A stretch of DNA of 10,121 nt. It comes from Chloracidobacterium sp. UBA3360. Lineage in GTDB: Bacteria; Acidobacteriota; Blastocatellia; Pyrinomonadales; Pyrinomonadaceae. Positions 5,321 to 10,121 of the stretch are shown piece by piece. A program made the position numbers and the translations under genes. The stretch's first letter is position 1. Each line of letters starts with the position of its first letter. The notes under the pieces were generated by a model that searched no databases, was not told the DNA's origin, and saw nothing but the letters and a program-made list of their open reading frames with translations. Location: NCBI GenBank assembly GCA_002360555.1, contig DEQS01000094.1:1-10121 (forward strand). Reading direction: 5' to 3'.

Positions 5321-7660
5321 ATGAAAAGACTTTTATTCGTCGCGGCCGCAGTCATTCTCCTCTCGATCACTTCGTCAGCCCAAGGCAACGTAACAAAATT
5401 GACTCTCGCCGGGCTCAAGGCTGAGGTCACCGTCACCCGTGACGGACGCGGTATTCCGTATATCGGAGCCAAAAACGACGCCGATCTGTATTTTGCCCAA
5501 GGCTACATTACCGCCAGCGACCGTCTGTGGCAGATGGATCTGATGCGGCGTGTTGCGAGAGGCGAGACGGCTGAGCTGTTTGGACAACAGGCTCTCGACG
5601 GCGACAAACGCTGGAGGCGATTTGGTTTTGCGGCATTGACAGAGACAGCAGCGCAGAACCTCACTCCCGAGACGCGAGTTGCTATGGACGCTTATGCAAG
5701 CGGCGTGAATGCTTACATCGCAACGCTGGATGACAATTCGAAACCCGTCGAAATGAAGATCCTCCAGTACAAGCCGCGTCCGTGGACGGTGGCCGATTCG
5801 CTTGTGATCGGAGCTGTCCTTGCCGACGCTCTCAGCAACACTTGGCAGATGGACCTATTGCGGCAACAACTTTCAGTGGTTCCAAAAGACAAGTTAAACG
5901 ACCTGACAAACCCGGTGACGCCGAGCGATGTTGTGCTTTTTGGCAAAGACACAAAACCAGTGGCAGCGGCAGTTGGCAGTCAGCAGGTTTCATCCGCATT
6001 GTTAGCTTTCGCTGAAAAAGACGAGCAGCTTCGTAAAGATTCGCTCGAGATGGTCGGGCTTTATGCTGAGGATCTGGCGGCGAGTAATAACTGGGTCATC
6101 AGCGGCAAACGGACGGCGGACGGCAAGGCTATGCTTGCGAACGATCCGCATTTGTCGCCTACGGCTCCCGGCGTTTGGTATCTTGCCTCGATCCACGGCC
6201 CAAGTGTTCATGCGGCGGGCGTATCGATTCCCGGAATGCCTGCCATCATCATCGGTCATAACGAGAACATCGCGTGGGGTATGACGAACGTCGGCCCGGA
6301 TGTACAGGACATTTATCTCGAGACGATCGAGGGCGAACTGGCAAGCGGCACGGCAAAAGTTCGCACGCCGACGGGCGTCGAGACCCTAAAGACTCGAAAG
6401 GAAAAGATCAATGTTCGCGGCAATCTGCTTAAGCCGGAGATGTCGCCGGTCGATCTAGATGTGTACGAAACCCGCAACGGCCCCATCGTGATGACCGAGG
6501 GAGGCAAAAGCTACTCGTTAAAATGGACGGCGCTCGATCCTAAGAACCTCGATCTTGGCACCTTTTTCAAGCTTAACCGTGCGGGGAATTGGCAGGAGTT
6601 TCAGAACGCTCTAAAAGGCTATGGAGGCTCAACGCAAAATTTTGTCTACGCCGATGTGAGAGGGAATATCGGTTGGTACGCGGCCGGCCAGATACCGATT
6701 CGCCGCAAGGGCGATGGCTCGCTGCCGTATGACGGTGCAACGACGGACGGTGATTGGACGGGCATGATCCCGTTCGACGAGCTGCCGCATCTGTACAATC
6801 CGCCGTCCGGTTTTATCGTGACGGCCAACCAGCGGATCGCCGGCACCGACTATAAATATCAGCAAATGTCTCGCGTTTATGTCTCGGATCGCGCTCGTCG
6901 GATTTACGATCTCATCTCCGCCAAAAAGCAGGGAATGACCATGAACGATTCCCGTGATATCCAGCATGACGTCTATAATTGGCCGCTGGCAGCATTTGCA
7001 AAGTCAGTAGTTGCGGACGGCTCTGCCTCGGCTGAGTCGATCGCGGTGCTAAAAGATTGGGACGGTAACATGACGCCCGACAGCCGCGGAGCGGTTTTGG
7101 CTAACGAGATCCGTACCTGCATTGCTAATAAGATCGCTGACGACAATAAAGCGGTCCCGGCCGGGTTCATCCTCCAGCGGGTATTTGACCTGGCGATCCG
7201 CGAACAGTCCGCCCGTTGGCTCCCTGCGGCCTACAAAACATACGGCGAGCTTTACAAAGCCTGTGATGCCAGTGCACGGACAACTCTCGCGGCTAACAAA
7301 ACATACGGCAGCGATCCGGCCGGATGGGTTTGGGGCAAGACTTTTATGTCGCGGTTTGCTCATCAACTTGCCGCCGCTCCCCTTATCGGCGGCCAATTTG
7401 CGACGCCAAATGTTGCGATCTCAGGCAGCCGTAACACGCCAAACGTCGGTTCCAGCGTCTCAATGCGTCTGATCGCGTCACCCGGCAACTGGGACGCCAC
7501 CCGCCATGTCATCCCCCTAGGCGAGTCCGGTGACCCAAAATCACCGCATTACAAAGACCAATTCGAATCCTGGCGCACCGGCACACCGTCGATCTTCCCA
7601 TTCTCCAAAGCCGCCATAACCGCCGCCGCAAAAGAAACGTGGGTTCTGAGCCCGAAGTAG
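5321..7660 (+). CDS. Penicillin acylase family (S45) Ntn hydrolase, periplasmic
   Basis: A 779-residue precursor that in this family is cut autocatalytically into alpha and beta chains and hydrolyses amides such as acyl-homoserine lactones, penicillins or other N-acyl compounds. A signal peptide spans about 1-20 (cleavage near SSA|QG). The alpha-chain signature TVTRDGRGIPYIGAKND (37-53), the AQGYITASDRLWQMDLMRR stretch (59-77) and GETAELFG follow. The beta chain should begin at nucleophile S255 in AASNNWVISG. H277 in ANDPHL falls at beta position 23, the histidine found in PvdQ and cephalosporin-acylase types rather than the glutamine of penicillin G acylase. TNVGPDVQDIYLE (322-334) and the oxyanion-type Asn in TANQR (N503) are also present. 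Length fits the family. The true substrate cannot be read from sequence; acyl-homoserine lactone is possible. No strong ribosome binding site is seen. Confidence 0.93.
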   Translation: MKRLLFVAAAVILLSITSSAQGNVTKLTLAGLKAEVTVTRDGRGIPYIGAKNDADLYFAQGYITASDRLWQMDLMRRVARGETAELFGQQALDGDKRWRRFGFAALTETAAQNLTPETRVAMDAYASGVNAYIATLDDNSKPVEMKILQYKPRPWTVADSLVIGAVLADALSNTWQMDLLRQQLSVVPKDKLNDLTNPVTPSDVVLFGKDTKPVAAAVGSQQVSSALLAFAEKDEQLRKDSLEMVGLYAEDLAASNNWVISGKRTADGKAMLANDPHLSPTAPGVWYLASIHGPSVHAAGVSIPGMPAIIIGHNENIAWGMTNVGPDVQDIYLETIEGELASGTAKVRTPTGVETLKTRKEKINVRGNLLKPEMSPVDLDVYETRNGPIVMTEGGKSYSLKWTALDPKNLDLGTFFKLNRAGNWQEFQNALKGYGGSTQNFVYADVRGNIGWYAAGQIPIRRKGDGSLPYDGATTDGDWTGMIPFDELPHLYNPPSGFIVTANQRIAGTDYKYQQMSRVYVSDRARRIYDLISAKKQGMTMNDSRDIQHDVYNWPLAAFAKSVVADGSASAESIAVLKDWDGNMTPDSRGAVLANEIRTCIANKIADDNKAVPAGFILQRVFDLAIREQSARWLPAAYKTYGELYKACDASARTTLAANKTYGSDPAGWVWGKTFMSRFAHQLAAAPLIGGQFATPNVAISGSRNTPNVGSSVSMRLIASPGNWDATRHVIPLGESGDPKSPHYKDQFESWRTGTPSIFPFSKAAITAAAKETWVLSPK

Positions 7661-7669
7661 ATGGAACAG

Positions 7670-7700
7670 AAAAGGCTTCGCGATATGCGAAGCCTTTTTT
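7670..7700. terminator. Strong rho-independent terminator, probably bidirectional
   Basis: A 12-bp perfect stem, AAAAGGCTTCGC paired with GCGAAGCCTTTT around loop GATAT, followed by a T run on the plus strand. It lies 9 bp after the acylase stop. On the minus strand the stem also ends in TTTT, so it can end transcripts of the small secreted gene that stops at 7714. Confidence 0.9.
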
Positions 7701-7713
7701 CTAGTTTGCAATG

Positions 7714-8262
7714 CTATATACAAGATCTTTTCGAGCTTGCTATTGGGCATTTATATGCCCGCCTTTGTTCCGGGGTTCCTTGGTAAGATATTGATTCCAC
7801 CATTTCCTTTCCATCCTCAGTATTAGTCGATATTCGAGTACCGTCCTCAATACTGTAATAAGAAGTACGGTAGGGATGTGAGCCACTTTTGTCTTGACGA
7901 TACCGGTCTTTGGCCCAATTTAGTTTTTCTATTGGAATCGCGTTCTTAAGATAGACGGTGAATTGAATTATGTGATCGGGAGGTAAACTATATTCCCCAC
8001 CAAACCACTCAGGCCCCCGACATGGAACGCCGGAATAATCGATTTCAATGTTGCCATCTGGAGTCTGGTAAATAGATCCCCCAACCTTTGTCGAAGGAGG
8101 GCCAAATAGCTTATCCACATCTTCCCGTGTAGACACAAAGGCCTTTATTCCTTTCCACCCACTTTCGATTGGGCTACCTTGCGCGGGAGTTTGCACCGCT
8201 AAAAAGATCGCCATCCACGTTAGGATAGGAATCACGCCTGCGATTGTGCGATATGTCTTCAT
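7714..8262 (-). CDS. Small secreted protein, function unknown
   Basis: A 182-residue product with a clear signal peptide (MKTYRTIAG, hydrophobic core about 9-23, cleavage near TPAQG, 26-29). The mature part contains FVSTREDVDKLFGPP (42-56), then SIYQTPDGNIEIDYSG, a cysteine at 81, a hydrophobic strand HIIQFTVYL and a late SYYSIEDGTRIST. I recall, without being able to check, secreted proteins with a STREDVxxLxGxP start, a central YxTxxxxxxxxY pattern and a Cys as recurrent in Acidobacteriota; no function is known to me. The ATG at 8262 was preferred over a longer reading to 8382 because the signal peptide begins there. Its leader and first nine codons are repeated at 9000-9072. No obvious Shine-Dalgarno precedes the ATG. 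It ends against the shared terminator. Confidence 0.75.
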   Translation of the reverse strand: MKTYRTIAGVIPILTWMAIFLAVQTPAQGSPIESGWKGIKAFVSTREDVDKLFGPPSTKVGGSIYQTPDGNIEIDYSGVPCRGPEWFGGEYSLPPDHIIQFTVYLKNAIPIEKLNWAKDRYRQDKSGSHPYRTSYYSIEDGTRISTNTEDGKEMVESISYQGTPEQRRAYKCPIASSKRSCI

Positions 8263-8307
8263 TTTTAGGATGTTAGCATAGGCGGGGTGGTGTTGGGCGG
8301 GGTTTTT
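8236..8307. repeat. Direct repeat copy A: leader plus first nine codons of the secreted gene
   Basis: Matches 9000-9072 over about 72 bp with one substitution (G at 8271, A at 9035) and one extra G in the second copy. It covers codons 1-9 (MKTYRTIAG, minus strand), the short untranslated leader and about 45 bp upstream, including a G-rich plus-strand stretch that ends in TTTTT. Start-to-start distance between the copies is 764 bp. Confidence 0.95.
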
Positions 8308-8383
8308 GGGGATCGGAGCGGCGGATGGATCGCAGTGCCTGAGCCCGCTTCTTTTAAGTAGTAACTTCATGGATGACCCCAAC

Positions 8384-8403
8384 TCTTGCTCAGCCCAGCA
8401 AGA
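8384..8403. other. Stem-loop just after the second secreted gene
   Basis: TCTTGCT pairs with AGCAAGA around a 6-base loop, starting 4 bp past the TGA of the gene on the minus strand. There is no T run on that strand, so it may mark a transcript end or stabilise the 3' end rather than terminate. The rest of 8308-8406 shows no gene. Confidence 0.4.
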
Positions 8404-8406
8404 ATT

Positions 8407-8982
8407 TCACTTTTTACACCACTTTGGTATTTCCCGCCCGTCTTCGATTATGGGTATAGATGTATATGACGGCAATGTTTCATCCGCAAGCAGGTAAATG
8501 TTAAGTGAGCCACAGACAGTCTTGCGACTGCCCACTAATTCAAAATACTGTTTAAGAAGATTTTCAAATCCGGCTTTTACTTTTCTTATGACAGCGTCTT
8601 TAACCATCTGATTTACATTTTCGCGGATTTTACATGTCAGCTTAGCTTCTTGCTGTTTAAAGGAGCTGAAATATGCTAGATCAGTTACGTCAATCTCCAA
8701 AAAATCTGGACGCTTCCAGTTGAATCTGGCATATGCTACGACACGCTTTGCCCCTATTTTCTCCATTTCGGTCATCCACTTTTCCTTAGCGCCGGTTCCC
8801 CTTTCACCCGATACAAGCCTGCGCCTAATATCAGACGTGGAATCTAAATCCGCGATTATCATCTGAACATGTCGCTCTTGTTCGGGGGCTAAACTACTTT
8901 GGCAAATGACTTCGGTCTGATGGATCAAGCCAAGTACGGTTACAGAAATAACTATTGAAATAGTTCGTAAGAATGGGTTCAT
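8407..8982 (-). CDS. Secreted protein, function unknown; start region rearranged
   Basis: The present reading frame gives 191 residues. The first 28 or so form a signal peptide (MNPFLRTISI then a hydrophobic run, likely cleavage near ICQSS). The mature part has charged helical stretches, a segment FNWKRPDFLEIDVTDL (88-102), and cysteines at 117, 157 and 189; I recognise no family or catalytic motif. The gene is upstream of, and in the same direction as, the other small secreted gene. Upstream, the 15-codon frame 9026-8979 ends in a TGA overlapping this ATG. Removing the 17-bp tandem duplication at 8965-8998 would join the two into one 200-residue protein whose first nine residues equal those of the neighbour. 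The current ATG may therefore be secondary, or the duplication may be an error in the sequence. Confidence 0.65.
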   Translation of the reverse strand: MNPFLRTISIVISVTVLGLIHQTEVICQSSLAPEQERHVQMIIADLDSTSDIRRRLVSGERGTGAKEKWMTEMEKIGAKRVVAYARFNWKRPDFLEIDVTDLAYFSSFKQQEAKLTCKIRENVNQMVKDAVIRKVKAGFENLLKQYFELVGSRKTVCGSLNIYLLADETLPSYTSIPIIEDGREIPKWCKK

Positions 8983-8998
8983 CGTAAGAATGGGGTCC
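8965..8998. repeat. Imperfect 17-bp tandem duplication at the gene start
   Basis: Two adjacent 17-bp units (8965-8981 and 8982-8998) share TCGTAAGAATGGG and differ at two of the last four bases. On the minus strand both encode PFLR, but in different frames because 17 is not a multiple of three. The junction creates the overlapping ATGA that ends the mini-ORF and starts the present gene. Confidence 0.85.
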
Positions 8999-9026
8999 GG
9001 CCTGCGATTGTGCGATATGTCTTCAT
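8979..9026 (-). pseudogene. 15-codon mini-ORF, likely detached 5' end of the secreted gene
   Basis: Reads MKTYRTIAGRTPFLR then TGA. The first nine codons are the repeated start of the neighbouring secreted gene and lie in repeat copy B. The TGA (8981-8979) overlaps the ATG of the downstream gene (8982-8980). It can be read either as a frameshifted original N-terminus or as a working leader peptide that couples translation into the downstream gene. The first reading is simpler, since dropping one 17-bp unit restores a continuous signal peptide. Confidence 0.5.
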
Positions 9027-9072
9027 TTTTAGGATATTAGCATAGGCGGGGGTGGTGTTGGGCGGGGTTTTT
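9000..9072. repeat. Direct repeat copy B of the secreted-gene leader
   Basis: Near-identical to 8236-8307 (one substitution, one indel). Beyond its gene-side edge the sequence diverges into the mini-ORF tail; beyond its other edge it runs into the repeats that border the transposase. It includes the same ATG and, probably, the same leader and promoter signals as copy A. Confidence 0.95.
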
Positions 9073-9080
9073 TTCTTTAA

Positions 9081-9110
9081 CTCGCCGAGCGGAAAAGCTA
9101 TGCTTTTCCG
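9081..9110. repeat. Left outer REP-like hairpin of the transposase unit
   Basis: CTCGCCGAG followed by a perfect 9-bp stem, CGGAAAAGC / GCTTTTCCG, with loop TAT. The whole 30 bp is repeated in inverted orientation at 9725-9754 with a single mismatch. Such GC-rich imperfect palindromes flanking a Y1 transposase are the hallmark of REP sequences. Confidence 0.75.
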
Positions 9111-9129
9111 AGAGGTCTAAAAAATCTCA

Positions 9130-9144
9130 TGCGGCTACGCCGCC
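9130..9144. repeat. Left inner hairpin, directly before the transposase start
   Basis: TGCGGCTACGCCGCC folds as GCGGC/GCCGC around TAC and is matched exactly, inverted, at 9691-9705. It ends 6 bp before the ATG at 9151, where a ribosome binding site would have to lie, so in RNA it could limit translation of the transposase. Confidence 0.75.
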
Positions 9145-9150
9145 GATCTG

Positions 9151-9687
9151 ATGTTCAAAATATCCCGAACAACACCTGCTTACTATTTCACCTCTGTGGC
9201 ACATCACCGCCTACCGATCTTCCAAACGGATAGGCTGAAACAGGTTCTCTGTAATGCATTCGACGAGGTTCGGAGAAACCATCAGATATTGATCCTGGCA
9301 TATGTCATTATGCTCGACCACGTTCACCTACTTATATATTCCGAGAAAGAAATGAGTGAAGCGTTGCGTCTCATCAACGGAGTATCTGCGCGGCGGGTCA
9401 TTCAATATTTGAAAGAAAACGGATTTGAGAATTCTCTATTAAAGCTTCGCGGCGAAGTTCGCGAGCGCAATCATAAACACTCCGTTTGGCAGCATCATCC
9501 CGACTCGCTTGAGATATTCGGCGAGGACACGTTTCGGCAAAAGGCGGATTACATTCATATGAATCCCGTTAGAGCAGGGTTCGTTGATGATCCTTTGAAA
9601 TATCGCTTTTCGAGTGCTCGTCTATGGGCGGATCGTAGCGAAAATGAGCCTCTATTGACTGATCATTTGAAAATAGATTGGAGATAA
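9151..9687 (+). CDS. REP-associated tyrosine transposase (Y1, HUH family)
   Basis: A 178-residue single-strand DNA nickase/transposase of the IS200/IS605-like Y1 superfamily, RAYT branch. The metal-binding HUH motif is LDHVHLLIY with H57 and H59. The catalytic tyrosine is most likely Y134 in ADYIHMNPVRAGFV (132-145), the classical RAYT YIHxNPV block, with the usual YRFSSARLW following at 151-159. The N-terminal AYYFTSVAHHRLPIF is the first strand. Length is in the expected range and no key residue is missing, so it looks intact. No Shine-Dalgarno is present; a hairpin sits 6 bp before the ATG and another begins 3 bp after the stop. RAYTs are usually single domesticated genes that act on flanking REP sequences rather than self-mobile insertion sequences. 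Confidence 0.93.
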   Translation: MFKISRTTPAYYFTSVAHHRLPIFQTDRLKQVLCNAFDEVRRNHQILILAYVIMLDHVHLLIYSEKEMSEALRLINGVSARRVIQYLKENGFENSLLKLRGEVRERNHKHSVWQHHPDSLEIFGEDTFRQKADYIHMNPVRAGFVDDPLKYRFSSARLWADRSENEPLLTDHLKIDWR

Positions 9688-9690
9688 GAT

Positions 9691-9705
9691 GGCGGCGTAG
9701 CCGCA
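9691..9705. repeat. Right inner hairpin, directly after the transposase stop
   Basis: GGCGGCGTAGCCGCA is the exact reverse complement of 9130-9144 and begins 3 bp after the TAA. Together the pair brackets the reading frame almost without spare sequence. Confidence 0.75.
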
Positions 9706-9724
9706 AGGTGGTTTAGGGGCTTGC

Positions 9725-9754
9725 CGGAAAAGCACAGCTTTTCCGCTCGGCGAG
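9725..9754. repeat. Right outer REP-like hairpin of the transposase unit
   Basis: CGGAAAAGC / GCTTTTCCG around loop ACA, followed by CTCGGCGAG. It is the inverted partner of 9081-9110 (29 of 30 positions). Its right half is also the first unit of the short tandem array that follows. Confidence 0.75.
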
Positions 9755-9806
9755 AGGATAGCTTTTCCGCTCGGCAGAGGATCGCTTTTCCGCTCGGCGA
9801 GAAGGA
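9737..9806. repeat. Three tandem ~24-bp REP half-repeats
   Basis: GCTTTTCCGCTCGGC occurs at 9737, 9761 and 9784, each followed by a variant of GAGAGGAT (the second unit lacks one G; the third ends GAGAAGGAT). Periods are 24 and 23 bp. Only the first unit has the matching left arm needed for the hairpin, so the other two are half-elements. Confidence 0.9.
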
Positions 9807-9813
9807 TAAAATG

Positions 9814-9836
9814 GGACGGCACATGGCCGTCCTTTT
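9814..9836. terminator. Rho-independent terminator
   Basis: GGACGGC pairs with GCCGTCC around ACATG, followed by TTTT on the plus strand and, on the minus strand, by a C then ATTTT. It can end the transposase transcript and that of the unrecognised minus-strand gene, which stops at 9852. Confidence 0.75.
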
Positions 9837-9851
9837 AGCTTTATTGACAGG

Positions 9852-10121
9852 CTATGGTGTTGGTGGTTTTGGTTTAGACTTCGGGGCTTCTTCGATGTGG
9901 GCGGCGGAGTTCCATGCGGCGATGGCGCCGGGTTCGGAAGCACAGAAGTTTGGGACCATGTGGCTGATGGTGCTTTTTAGAGCGACGAAGTCATTCAGCT
10001 TGGCGTTGATCTCGGCGTTTTTGGCGACGCGGCCGCCGACGGCGGAGTCTTGCTGGCCAAAGGATGCTTCGAAGGCGTCGCAGGCGTCGGTCACGAGTGA
10101 CCACCAGTGCGAGGGTGCACC
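9852..10121 (-). CDS. Unrecognised protein, C-terminal part, cut by window edge
   Basis: The minus-strand frame stays open from the window edge to a TAG at 9854-9852, giving 89 residues. The GTG at 10094 is not a convincing start because the frame continues upstream with a coherent sequence (GAPSHWWSLVTDACDAFEA). Visible traits are a Trp-Trp pair near the edge, FGQQDSAVGGRVA, a helix-like EINAKLNDFVALKSTISHMV, and a Lys/Pro-rich tail KSKPKPPTP. There is no signal peptide or membrane segment in the visible part. I do not recognise a family. The terminator at 9814-9836 lies just beyond its stop and fits its transcript end. Confidence 0.6.
   Translation of the reverse strand, partial: GAPSHWWSLVTDACDAFEASFGQQDSAVGGRVAKNAEINAKLNDFVALKSTISHMVPNFCASEPGAIAAWNSAAHIEEAPKSKPKPPTP

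Noticed and set aside
7745..7760. Hairpin GGGCAT/ATGCCC as a terminator
   Set aside because: It lies inside the coding end of the secreted gene, has no T run, and a much stronger terminator is found at 7670-7700.
7714..8982. Toxin-antitoxin or immunity pair formed by the two small secreted genes
   Set aside because: Both carry signal peptides, neither has a recognisable toxin or antitoxin fold, and the 145-bp gap with an intervening stem-loop does not resemble such modules.
9737..9806. CRISPR array
   Set aside because: Units are about 24 bp with almost no spacer sequence between them, and no cas gene is near; they are tandem REP half-repeats.
9081..9806. Complete autonomous insertion sequence with target-site duplication
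   Set aside because: Borders are hairpins rather than terminal repeats with flanking direct duplications, and Y1 transposases do not make target duplications; the RAYT/REP reading fits better.

Overview
The window is bacterial DNA of roughly even GC content with tightly packed genes, short intergenic gaps and many exported proteins (five with a signal peptide or lipobox). The mix of a histidine-utilisation cluster, lipoprotein cytochrome c, S45 acylase, small secreted proteins of a kind I associate with Acidobacteriota, and a REP-associated transposase suggests an Acidobacteriota (Blastocatellia-like) chromosome. That placement is inference from protein flavour only; no marker gene in the window proves it.

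Left part (1-4664): a histidine catabolism (hut) cluster. A truncated urocanate hydratase (hutU) reads leftward off the window. Divergently, a four-gene run reads rightward: a secreted YCII-like protein, imidazolonepropionase (hutI), histidine ammonia-lyase (hutH) and a lipoprotein M15/VanY-like carboxypeptidase, with gaps of 0, 36 and 6 bp. HutH, HutU and HutI are the first three steps from histidine to formiminoglutamate. The 84-bp divergent gap holds an extended -10 promoter preceded by a perfect 12-bp palindrome, a candidate operator. No regulator or last-step gene is visible here.

Middle (4665-7713): a tRNA-Arg(TCG) on the minus strand with a well-formed sigma70-type promoter, a monohaem cytochrome c lipoprotein (minus), and a divergent periplasmic penicillin-acylase-type Ntn hydrolase (plus) closed by a strong, probably bidirectional terminator.

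Right part (7714-10121): an accessory-looking region. Two small secreted proteins of unknown function lie in tandem on the minus strand. A near-identical ~72-bp repeat, covering the leader and first nine codons of the first gene, also lies upstream of the second. An imperfect 17-bp tandem duplication at the start of the second gene appears to have split an originally longer reading frame, leaving a 15-codon mini-ORF whose TGA overlaps the present ATG. Next comes a REP-associated tyrosine (HUH/Y1) transposase bracketed by two nested pairs of inverted hairpin repeats, with a short tandem array of half-repeats on its right side and a terminator. The window ends inside an unrecognised minus-strand gene.

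Nothing here is a clear new multi-gene system. The best leads are the transposase with its symmetric hairpin borders, the shared-leader/frameshift structure of the two secreted genes, and the placement of YCII and M15 genes inside a hut operon.
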